DNA of 7,006 nucleotides from Flavisolibacter sp. (lineage in GTDB: Bacteria; Bacteroidota; Bacteroidia; Chitinophagales; Chitinophagaceae), in assembly GCA_025936195.1 (NCBI GenBank), contig JAICTW010000133.1:1-7006 (forward strand), in the 5' to 3' direction. Below are positions 1 to 5,965 of this stretch, in pieces. The first letter of the stretch is position 1; every line of letters begins with the position of its first letter. Under the pieces are notes generated by a model. That model was not told where the DNA came from and did no database searches. It saw nothing but the letters and a program-made list of their open reading frames with translations. Both the position numbers and the translations under genes were made by a program.

Positions 1-139
1 GGTATTGGTAAGGTTTATCTCTGGCTGCGGCTTCTTCCGGCGTGGGAGTATCTAAATACCATTGTGCAAAAGCATTCCGGGTGCTGCAACAGATAGTGAG
101 CAAAAAAACAGAAGCAACTATGATTTTTTTTATTCTCAT
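1..139 (-). CDS. Exported protein of unknown function, N-terminal fragment cut by the left edge
   Basis: I translated this by hand from an ATG at 139 and found 46 open codons running off the left edge. The protein begins MRIKKIIVASVFLL, a basic start (R2, K4, K5) followed by a hydrophobic core, and then reaches STRNAFA before QWYLDTP. This is a standard signal peptide with a signal peptidase I site (AFA, then Gln, after residue 25), so the product is periplasmic or outer-membrane. The two cysteines after LLTI do not make a good lipobox, because Ile rather than Gly/Ala/Ser precedes the first Cys. The mature part seen (about 21 residues, Pro/Glu/Ala-rich) is too short to name a family. It lies 82 nt downstream of the OmpA gene on the same strand, so cotranscription is possible. 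No clear Shine-Dalgarno sequence precedes the ATG. A run of eight A's covers codons 3 to 6. The call rests on the signal peptide and the open frame. Confidence 0.72.
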   Translation of the reverse strand, partial: MRIKKIIVASVFLLTICCSTRNAFAQWYLDTPTPEEAAARDKPYQY

Positions 140-221
140 GCTGGGGAATTTTCTTTCAGGAAAACAAATCCTTTGTATGATGTGGTACAACACCATTAAC
201 ATCAACCTGTTTAATTTCAAA

Positions 222-1469
222 TTACATTTTCACGAACTCCACTCTCCTGTTGTTGGCTTTTCCTTCCGGAGAATTATTATCACTGATTGGTTTTGTATCA
301 CCCAATCCCTTTGTTGTAAGCCTTGATGCATCAATGCCCATGTTTACCAATTGTGCTTTCACTGCATCGGCTCTTTGCTGCGATAACTCCATATTGTGTT
401 GCGCAGTTCCGGAGTTATCCGTGTGACCATCTATTTCGAATTTTAAGTTGGGATTAGATTTGAGCACGCCAACAATCATGTTGAGTGTTCCCATGCTTTC
501 CGGTTTGATCGTTGCTTTGTCAATGTCGAAGTTGATGCCGTGTGTTACAATCTTTGCTTCGGTAAATTTCTTCCCGATCATGTTCATATTGCCACCGGCA
601 GCCGCACGCACATTAGTGATGATGATGGGATTCTTTTCGTCACCAATACCGCCAAATCCAAAAGCATAAGGAGCAATTCCCGCGTTAGGCATCACCAGAA
701 TACGGTTTTGATCCACATAACATTTTAATTGATTGTTTTTATAGATCATCGCACAATGATGCCATTTGTTGAAATAGGTAGCATCATCTTCATTAGGATA
801 ATCATTGGAAAAATCATGAGGGAAATAAGAGGTTCCTATTCCTCCTCTTTCTTGAAATTGAACCTGAGCTTCATCCTTACTTCCATCTTTAATATAATTT
901 AAAAACACTACCGGGCCATAAGCACTTCCGTTTGGATAATAATCAAATTCAATTGTGAAAGGATCAGTCAGATAGGAGTCCGTTTTCATCAAAGGATAGA
1001 CCCTTACATAATTTCCCTCTGTAAGAAAAAAAGCAGGGATATCTGCTACCTTGTTTACAACAGCCTGACCCTTTGTTAAGTTCCAGTGAGAGGGGAACTC
1101 TCCATCCTGATCTTCGGTAAAATCATCAGCAAAAAGAATGGTATCTCCGGGAACAAAATCATAGTTCTGGTACGTTTTAAGTGTAGGAACGGCCGGTTCA
1201 TTTTTAGCAGCCGTGTTGCTGGACTTCTCTGGATTGTTAGCGTTAGTATTGGTTGCGTTGCCCTTGTTGTTATTGGAAGTGTTTTGTTTTGAAGGATCAA
1301 TTTGATCGAGCCCCTTATCAACGGCTTTATCCTCGTTCTGATCAATTCTTTGCTCTGTTTTATCCTTAATTTTCTTTTTAAGCTTGTCCAGCATGCCTTG
1401 TGCTGAAGCCTGCTTTGTAATTGAAACTAAAAAAATACTGAAGCTTAAAAAGCAAAGCAGTTTTTTCAT
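222..1469 (-). CDS. OmpA-family peptidoglycan-binding protein with an added jelly-roll-like domain
   Basis: This is a complete 415-residue exported protein, probably outer-membrane associated and tethered to peptidoglycan. Residues 1-23 are a signal peptide (MKKLLCFLSF start, cleavage ASA then Gln24). Residues 25-58 form a charged, probably helical stretch (KLKKKIKDKTEQ onward), and residues 60-92 are an Asn/Thr/Lys-rich low-complexity linker. Residues 110-290 look like a concanavalin/LamG-type beta sandwich: they open with ILFADDFTEDQDGEFPSHW and contain alternating strands such as FTIEFDYYP and KWHHCAMIYKNNQLKCYVD. Residues 305-415 are the OmpA C-terminal domain, with INFDIDKATIKPES (312-325), DGHTDNSG (347-354), N359, LSQQRA (362-367) and NRRVEF (407-412). 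D351 and R366 are spaced like the known diaminopimelate-binding Asp/Arg pair. There is no N-terminal 8-strand OmpA barrel, so this is not a porin. The start is chosen from the signal peptide. The ligand of the sandwich domain cannot be told from sequence. The OmpA domain call is near certain and the LamG-like call is moderate. Confidence 0.93.
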   Translation of the reverse strand: MKKLLCFLSFSIFLVSITKQASAQGMLDKLKKKIKDKTEQRIDQNEDKAVDKGLDQIDPSKQNTSNNNKGNATNTNANNPEKSSNTAAKNEPAVPTLKTYQNYDFVPGDTILFADDFTEDQDGEFPSHWNLTKGQAVVNKVADIPAFFLTEGNYVRVYPLMKTDSYLTDPFTIEFDYYPNGSAYGPVVFLNYIKDGSKDEAQVQFQERGGIGTSYFPHDFSNDYPNEDDATYFNKWHHCAMIYKNNQLKCYVDQNRILVMPNAGIAPYAFGFGGIGDEKNPIIITNVRAAAGGNMNMIGKKFTEAKIVTHGINFDIDKATIKPESMGTLNMIVGVLKSNPNLKFEIDGHTDNSGTAQHNMELSQQRADAVKAQLVNMGIDASRLTTKGLGDTKPISDNNSPEGKANNRRVEFVKM

Positions 1470-1510
1470 AATGAGAATTTTAGGCTAAGCTAATTTTCTT
1501 ACCAAGGCAA

Positions 1511-1552
1511 GTCAATCGCATAAAAGTGTTAGGACGTGAGACGTCAATCGCA
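1511..1552. repeat. Short direct repeat, two copies of GTCAATCGCA
   Basis: GTCAATCGCA occurs at 1511-1520 and again at 1543-1552, a 32-nt period. Each copy is followed by a similar A-rich stretch ending in GTG (TAAAAGTG and AAACGTG). The second copy overlaps the left arm of the inverted repeat, so both look like pieces of the same degenerate repeat family. Ten bases in a noncoding region could partly be chance, but the similar flanks make this less likely. Confidence 0.5.
1533..1550 (+). repeat. Left arm of a spaced inverted repeat
   Basis: This arm reads GACGTGAGACGTCAATCG. It matches the reverse complement of 1745-1762 at 17 of 18 positions, the one difference being G versus A at the eighth base. 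The similarity continues inward: here ATCG is followed by CAAAACG and then TGAAT, while the other arm has ATCG directly followed by TGAAT, so the arms differ by a 7-nt insertion or deletion. The arm is built from repeated ACGT(G/C) words and contains the palindrome GACGTC. Confidence 0.7.
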
Positions 1553-1700
1553 AAACGTGAATGGAAGAGTCATTAAATTACGAAGCGTCTTAAAGCACGC
1601 AATAGCGGCAAACGACAATAAGCAAATGGGCAATTGAGACCCGAGAACCGAGAATGAAACACATTTTCCGAACGGCAAGTAAGCTAAACTTCTTTTGGTA

Positions 1701-1728
1701 CTAACTATGTTGTAAACTACATAACTAA
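1701..1728 (-). other. Predicted RNA hairpin downstream of the response regulator gene
   Basis: On the minus strand TTAGTTATGT and ACATAGTTAG can form a 10-bp stem around the 8-nt loop AGTTTACA. Seven pairs are Watson-Crick and three are G-U. In plus-sense RNA the three wobble positions become A-C mismatches, so the structure favours a transcript read from the minus strand, the direction of the upstream gene, whose stop codon lies 36 nt away. The stem is AT-rich and weak. The bases that follow (TACCAAAAGAAG) are not a U-tract, so it is not called a rho-independent terminator; a 3'-end stabilising or processing hairpin is possible. Confidence 0.35.
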
Positions 1729-1744
1729 GGAACTCTCGAATTCA

Positions 1745-1762
1745 CGATTGACGTTTCACGTC
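1745..1762 (-). repeat. Right arm of a spaced inverted repeat, next to the response regulator stop codon
   Basis: Read on the minus strand this is GACGTGAAACGTCAATCG, matching the left arm at 1533-1550 with one mismatch and in opposite orientation, with 194 nt between the arms. It starts only 2 nt after the stop codon of the response regulator. It continues as TGAAT, as in the left arm after a 7-nt gap. The pair is too far apart for an obvious local hairpin and has no transposase between the arms. Confidence 0.7.
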
Positions 1763-1764
1763 GT

Positions 1765-2388
1765 TCATCCTCTTCCGTAAATCTTATTCAACGCCTCTGT
1801 TCTGCTTTGCACATGCAGCTTTTCGTAAATGCGGCGGACATGGCTGCGGACCGTTTCAATGCTGATGTGCATATCGGCAGCAATTTCTTTATAACGCAAC
1901 CCTTTGGAAAGTGCTTTTAAAATTTCCTTTTCTTTCGGCGTAAGTATTTCTGTTTCATCAATTCCATTCTTTGCCTGAAAGGAAGCAATCACCTTGCGAG
2001 CTATTTGTGTGCTCATTGGCGAGCCACCACCGACGACTTCCCTGATGGCTTCCAAAATTTTTGCCGGTTCTGTTTTTTTCAGCAAATAACCGCTGGCGCC
2101 TGCTTTCAGCGATTCAAAAATATTATCATCGTCCTCATAAACAGTGCTCATTATAAATTGCGTGGCAGAACACTGATGCTTTATTTTCCGGATGCAGTCA
2201 ATACCACTGATGCCCGGTAAATTGATGTCCATTAAAACAACATCAGGCTGCGATTGCGGCAGTTGCTGTATTGCTTCTTCTGCATTTGCATACACTTCCC
2301 TGCACAAAAAGCCATCGCTGTTATCAATCAGCAATTGCAATCCTTCACGTATTTCTTTAATGTCCTCAACTATGGCTACAGCAATCAT
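1765..2388 (-). CDS. NarL/LuxR-type DNA-binding response regulator
   Basis: This is a cytoplasmic transcription factor switched by phosphorylation, 207 residues from the chosen start. The N-terminal receiver domain (about 1-120) has the acidic pocket E8/D9, the phospho-acceptor D54 in VVLMDINLPG, the switch Thr82 in IMSTVYEDDD, and K104 in GYLLKKT with aromatic Y101. The C-terminal LuxR/GerE helix-turn-helix spans about 147-203: LTPKEKEILKALSKG, then YKEIAADMHISIETVRSHV as the turn and recognition helix, then IYEKLHVQSRTEAL. Length and order are typical of the family. The ATG at 2388 gives MIAVAIVED, the usual beginning of these receivers; an ATG at 2394 and a TTG at 2397 are in frame and would add two or three residues. 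No clear Shine-Dalgarno sequence helps to decide. The gene follows the sensor kinase on the same strand, and HisKA_3 kinases normally pair with NarL-type regulators, so that kinase is the likely partner. The target genes are not visible; the neighbouring exported proteins or the gene group itself are guesses. Confidence 0.95.
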   Translation of the reverse strand: MIAVAIVEDIKEIREGLQLLIDNSDGFLCREVYANAEEAIQQLPQSQPDVVLMDINLPGISGIDCIRKIKHQCSATQFIMSTVYEDDDNIFESLKAGASGYLLKKTEPAKILEAIREVVGGGSPMSTQIARKVIASFQAKNGIDETEILTPKEKEILKALSKGLRYKEIAADMHISIETVRSHVRRIYEKLHVQSRTEALNKIYGRG

Positions 2389-2465
2389 GTGCATCAATTA
2401 AAGGTATAAGGTTTGGGCCAAAGGAATAAGAAACAGATTTATCAGGAAGATTGGTTTATTGTAAA

Positions 2466-2473
2466 CAAATCTA
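2466..2473 (-). promoter_or_regulatory. Possible Bacteroidota -7 promoter box for the response regulator gene
   Basis: The minus strand reads TAGATTTG here, an exact match to the TAnnTTTG -7 consensus of Bacteroidota primary sigma factor promoters. It lies about 80 nt upstream of the response regulator start, in the AT-rich gap after the kinase stop codon. No TTG sits at the expected -33 distance, which weakens the call. A second partial match, TAAATCTG, lies about 25 nt closer to the gene. If active, it would let the regulator be made independently of the kinase. Confidence 0.28.
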
Positions 2474-2509
2474 TTTCTCCTTTTTTGAATTTACACTCAC
2501 ATAAAAATG

Positions 2510-5500
2510 TTACAGGTGCATGGCAAGGCAAGTAACAGTGCCTTCATTAACGCAGGATTTTATTTCATAACTTCCGCTCACCTGCTCCATTCTCAATTTC
2601 ATATTGGAAATACCATTGGCAAAATGCCTTACTGCGGAAAGATCAAAACCTTTACCATTGTCTTTGATCTCCATTCTCAAATTATTTTTTTGCAGATAAA
2701 GCTTTATAGTAATCACAGTACAATTAGCGTATTTAGCACTGTTGTTCAGCGTTTCTTTTATCACCATAAAAATGTTACGGCGTTGTTCTTCCGACAATTT
2801 TACGGAAGGAATTTGTTGCGGATATTCAAATTGTAATTCAACATTAGTGGCTTCGAAAAATTTCAGCGCATACTCCCTTATGTATGCAGCTAGATTATCC
2901 AGAGAATCATTTTTGGGATTCAACACCCAGATGATATCCTGCAAATTATCCACTAACTCCCTTGAAGAATACGATATTTTTTCAAGCTGCGCCGATGCTG
3001 CTTCTCTATGCTGCAATTGTGTTTTGGCTACTTCACTTAATATGGCAATCTTAGTTAAGCCGCTTCCCAGGTTATCATGCATATCACGGGCAATGCGGTT
3101 ACGCTCTTTTTCTACCGCCTGTTCTTTTTCCAGTTTTAAAATCCGCATCCGCAGATTGCGTTGCGAAATATACCGGATGATGAAAACAAAAAGAGCACCG
3201 AAAATAATAATCTCCAGACCGATGAACCACCATGTTTTCCAGAATGGCGGCTCAATAAAAATTTGAATGATCTGTTCTTTGCTCCATTCGCCTGCGTAGT
3301 TTGCCACCTTTACATGAAACACATAATTCCCCGGCGAAAGATTTGTATAAGACGTGAAGTTTTTAGCACTTACGATCCAATCCTTGTCAATGCCATCCAG
3401 TTTGTAAGCATATTGATTTTGTTCCGGCTTTACATAATTAATGCCATCGAATTCAAAATAGATCTTGTTTTGATTGTAACGAAGATGGAGTTCAGTTACA
3501 GGCTTTGACGGTTGTAAAATGCTGTCATTAATTTGAATGACGTTCATCAGCAACTGCGGAGGAGGCAATTTTTTTTGCCAGTTACCGGGATTAAACTTCA
3601 GCAATCTTCTGTTTTCGGCAAGAAGCATTTCGCTGCCATCAAACGTGCGGATAAATTCCAGATCGTTTGGATGAAGTCCATCTTCCTCGCCGAACAAAGT
3701 AAATTTTTTAGCGCTTACTTCGTAACGCACCAAATGACCTCGGGTAAGGTACCATACATTACCTCTGGCATCAACAGCTACTGACAACACCTCTTCTTCT
3801 TTTTCCAAAAGCGGAGTGGTGATCTTAAAGAAATTTTCGGTTGCAGTGTTGAAATAAATAAGACCGATGTCCGTAGCAATCACCAAATTTCCATCAGGCA
3901 GTTCGGCTACGTCGTGGGGCGAATAAATTGAATGCTCAACACTGAAATCATATTTTTTAAAACGGGCTGATTGAGAAAGGTATTTATAAAAATAGGTATC
4001 ACCGCAAATCCATATCGTGCCGCTCTTATCTCTGAAAAGACGGCTGATCAAATTATCCATCAATCCCGTTCCATCATGGTCTGTAAAATGCTTCAACTTA
4101 TGAACCGAGAGATCGTACAAATCAATTCCGCCTCTGTAACAGGCAATCCAGACGGTATCGTTGCTGATCAGGATATCGTTTGTTTTTCGTGCCGATAAAA
4201 CATCTTTTGCATTGGTTGTTTTGGCAAGGTCCTTAATGATGTTGAGGTGATCATCCAATAAATACACACCTGCCAATGAAGAAAGCCAGATGCGGTTCAA
4301 CTTATCCGCGGCTACGCCTGAAATATCAACACCATAAGGATCACCCGGTGCAATGTTGTCAATAGAACGGTGTGTTTCTTTTTTTTCATCAATGAAAAGC
4401 AAACCCTGAGGACCATGCCATTGAGAAACTGCAATGCAGGAATCCCGGTTGATGACAAGTGATTGCATATTCACTACGGCTCCCTTAAGTGAAAAAGGAA
4501 AAGTTTGAAAGCGATTTCGGTCTGCAGAAAATTTTTGAATGATATTGCCTCCTGCCCAAACATAATTTTCATCATCAGCCATCAGGCAGGTTACCATGTT
4601 TTCGTCGTCTTTCTGATCAACCGGATATATAGTTGCTGCGTCGAAACGAATAGTATTTTCTTCACGCAGCTTTATTATTTTTCCACCTCCTGCAATCCAT
4701 ACATCCGAACCGGTACCGGAAGAAGTTTTTGTCAACGACCAAACAACATTATCCTCTTTCAAAGGAATATCTTTCTCCCATTGGTAGCGCTGAAAATCAG
4801 TTAGAGAAGGATTGCTGACGATGCAGCCACCACCCCAGGTGCCTATCCATAAACGATGATGATCGTCTAATAGCAAACGGGTAACCAGTTCATCTGTATT
4901 CAACGGAGTAATTCTTCTGAAACCAAAACTTTTGGTGTTCAGTAAAACCAGGTCATGAAAGGTGCCAAAAGCAAGCGTATCTCTCTTCCACTGAATTAGT
5001 GCAGTTACATAAGCTGTTCCGGCCTTTCCGTCTGGTTCATTTTTCCAAACCTTTAAAAATTTATTTTTTTGGGGATTGAATAAAAACAATCCTTCACTGT
5101 TCCCTGTCCATATAGTTCCATCATCTGCAACAAAAACTTTGTTATCGAAATTACCATCGAGATTATGAAGCTCTTTGCGGTAAATTTTGCATTTCAAATT
5201 ATAAGGATTAATACAAGCCACCCCTGCCTTGGTTCCCAGCCAAAGATGATTGCTTTTATCTTCCGTGATCGTTATAATACTGTTGTTTGGAATTGAGGTA
5301 GTATCGCCGGGTATATGACGTTTGTAAACTGTGTTGGCGCCGTCATACCGGAAAATGCCATTATCGGTTCCGATCCAAATTAATTTGCGGCTGTCTTTAA
5401 AAATGCAGAACACGTTTTTCACACCTGCCTTTTGCAATACCGAAGGCTGATCAAAATAAAGAGCAGGTTTGTCAAATGCAGTTTTGGATTGGGCAAAAGC

Positions 5501-5542
5501 AGTAGCACTTAAAAAAAGAAATATGAAAACGAGCTTGTACAA
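2510..5542 (-). CDS. Two-component sensor histidine kinase with periplasmic propeller and Y_Y_Y domains
   Basis: This 1010-residue kinase spans the inner membrane and senses a periplasmic signal. Residues 1-17 are a signal peptide (AFA then Gln18). Residues 45-655 hold about a dozen Reg_prop-type strands, for example IWIGTDNGIFRYD (55-67), LWLGTKAGV (100), IWTGNSEGLFLFNP (144), LWIGTWGGG (231), IWLSSLAGVYLLD (418), VWIACYRGGIDLYD (464) and VWYLTRGHLVRY (596), enough for two beta-propellers. A Y_Y_Y domain follows at 688-766 (YAYKLDGIDKDW, LSPGNYVFHVKVAN), then one membrane helix at 771-790 and a linker coil. The HisKA_3 domain carries H822 in RNRIARDMHDNLGSGLT. The HATPase has N934 in KETLNNSAKYAN, DNGKGF (961-966) and NGISNMKLR (977-985). 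There is no receiver or DNA-binding domain, so the output must go through a separate regulator, most likely the next gene. The start is TTG: a TGA lies in frame at 5558-5560, the next Met is residue 316, and the signal peptide begins at once. The sensed molecule is unknown; relatives often sense glycan fragments. Confidence 0.95.
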   Translation of the reverse strand: MYKLVFIFLFLSATAFAQSKTAFDKPALYFDQPSVLQKAGVKNVFCIFKDSRKLIWIGTDNGIFRYDGANTVYKRHIPGDTTSIPNNSIITITEDKSNHLWLGTKAGVACINPYNLKCKIYRKELHNLDGNFDNKVFVADDGTIWTGNSEGLFLFNPQKNKFLKVWKNEPDGKAGTAYVTALIQWKRDTLAFGTFHDLVLLNTKSFGFRRITPLNTDELVTRLLLDDHHRLWIGTWGGGCIVSNPSLTDFQRYQWEKDIPLKEDNVVWSLTKTSSGTGSDVWIAGGGKIIKLREENTIRFDAATIYPVDQKDDENMVTCLMADDENYVWAGGNIIQKFSADRNRFQTFPFSLKGAVVNMQSLVINRDSCIAVSQWHGPQGLLFIDEKKETHRSIDNIAPGDPYGVDISGVAADKLNRIWLSSLAGVYLLDDHLNIIKDLAKTTNAKDVLSARKTNDILISNDTVWIACYRGGIDLYDLSVHKLKHFTDHDGTGLMDNLISRLFRDKSGTIWICGDTYFYKYLSQSARFKKYDFSVEHSIYSPHDVAELPDGNLVIATDIGLIYFNTATENFFKITTPLLEKEEEVLSVAVDARGNVWYLTRGHLVRYEVSAKKFTLFGEEDGLHPNDLEFIRTFDGSEMLLAENRRLLKFNPGNWQKKLPPPQLLMNVIQINDSILQPSKPVTELHLRYNQNKIYFEFDGINYVKPEQNQYAYKLDGIDKDWIVSAKNFTSYTNLSPGNYVFHVKVANYAGEWSKEQIIQIFIEPPFWKTWWFIGLEIIIFGALFVFIIRYISQRNLRMRILKLEKEQAVEKERNRIARDMHDNLGSGLTKIAILSEVAKTQLQHREAASAQLEKISYSSRELVDNLQDIIWVLNPKNDSLDNLAAYIREYALKFFEATNVELQFEYPQQIPSVKLSEEQRRNIFMVIKETLNNSAKYANCTVITIKLYLQKNNLRMEIKDNGKGFDLSAVRHFANGISNMKLRMEQVSGSYEIKSCVNEGTVTCLAMHL

Positions 5543-5546
5543 TCTA

Positions 5547-5553
5547 TCCTTTT
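5547..5553 (-). promoter_or_regulatory. Shine-Dalgarno-like site supporting the TTG start of the kinase gene
   Basis: The minus strand reads AAAAGGA, then TAGA, then the TTG start codon. The purine-rich AAGGA core, four bases from the start, could pair with the 16S anti-Shine-Dalgarno sequence. Such sites are uncommon in Bacteroidota and the other genes here lack a clear one, so it may compensate for the weak start codon. Confidence 0.45.
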
Positions 5554-5594
5554 CGCTTCAAGTTAGCTATGGATATACAAATAGCAAAACCCAA

Positions 5595-5954
5595 TTAATA
5601 ACGACGGATTTTTTTTAAAGGCCGAAGTGAACTGCCGGCCATGGCAGAAAAGCCTCCAACCAATCCGCCGATCAATGCCGTAACGAATATTAATAAAATT
5701 GATGAGCCGCCAAGTTTGAACAGTTCAGAAATTTTATGGGAGAGAATACTATCATTTTTAAGATCAATCCAAAAAGCTATTAGAGCCCAAAGAATAAAAA
5801 TGCCCAACAATCCTGATAAAAATGAATAGCCGATCCTTTGCGGGATTAATAAAGCAATTAAAAATGCAATGATGGCAATACTCCACCATGGTAAAAAAAG
5901 TCCGGCAAGAAAACTTAAAACAGCAGTTAGTAATAAAGCCAAAATTAATTTCAT
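5595..5954 (-). CDS. Small integral membrane protein of unknown function
   Basis: This is a complete 119-residue protein that I cannot assign to a named family. It is strongly hydrophobic, with about four membrane segments at roughly 2-20, 23-38, 44-63 and 84-107. A charged loop lies at 64-83 (DLKNDSILSHKISELFK) and a basic tail at 111-118 (RPLKKIRR) suggests a cytoplasmic C-terminus. Segment 4 is glycine-rich (LIGGLVGG), a pattern that favours close helix packing. No catalytic motif is visible. A cleavable signal peptide is unlikely because the first helix runs on into LPWW without a good AxA site. The ATG lies 11 nt after the acylase stop codon, so the two genes are very probably cotranscribed; the sensor kinase starts 52 nt further on. 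The linkage suggests a membrane partner or accessory of the acylase or the kinase, but that is only an inference from position. Confidence 0.85.
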   Translation of the reverse strand: MKLILALLLTAVLSFLAGLFLPWWSIAIIAFLIALLIPQRIGYSFLSGLLGIFILWALIAFWIDLKNDSILSHKISELFKLGGSSILLIFVTALIGGLVGGFSAMAGSSLRPLKKIRRY

Positions 5955-5965
5955 GGTAAAAAATA

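Larger units (their letters stand above)
1470..1764. other. Intergenic region between the response regulator and OmpA genes
   Basis: No plausible coding frame, tRNA or rRNA is seen in these 295 bases. The region holds a spaced inverted repeat (arms 1533-1550 and 1745-1762), a 10-nt direct repeat (1511-1520 and 1543-1552) and a small hairpin (1701-1728). It must contain the 3' end of the response regulator transcript and probably a promoter for the OmpA gene. I could not find a convincing TAnnTTTG box upstream of 1469, and the hairpin is not followed by a U-tract, so neither a promoter nor an intrinsic terminator is called. Confidence 0.7.

Noticed and set aside
1..139. Lipoprotein signal (lipobox) in the left-edge protein
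   Set aside because: The residue before the first Cys of LLTICC is Ile, not Gly, Ala or Ser, while a standard AFA/Gln signal peptidase I site follows a few residues later.
42..326. Plus-strand open frame of 94 codons
   Set aside because: It overlaps the 3' end of the OmpA gene and the start of the left-edge exported gene on the opposite strand, and its translation has no recognisable domain or signal peptide.
1076..1345. Minus-strand 89-codon frame inside the OmpA gene
   Set aside because: It is an out-of-frame shadow of the linker and sandwich region, with low-complexity Thr/Arg/Ile-rich sequence and no start signal.
1701..1728. Rho-independent terminator after the response regulator
   Set aside because: The stem is AT-rich with three G-U pairs and is followed by TACCAAAAGAAG rather than a U-tract.
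1470..1764. CRISPR array, tRNA or insertion sequence in the repeat-bearing gap
   Set aside because: There are only a few imperfect short repeats without regular spacers, no cloverleaf, and no transposase frame between the inverted arms.
2742..3266. Plus-strand open frame of 174 codons opposite the kinase core
   Set aside because: It is antisense to the well-supported HisKA_3/HATPase region. Its Ser/Cys/Arg-rich composition is what the complement of that coding sequence would give.
5543..5594. Promoter for the kinase gene in the 52-nt gap
   Set aside because: Only partial matches to TAnnTTTG are present, and none has a well-placed TTG at -33.
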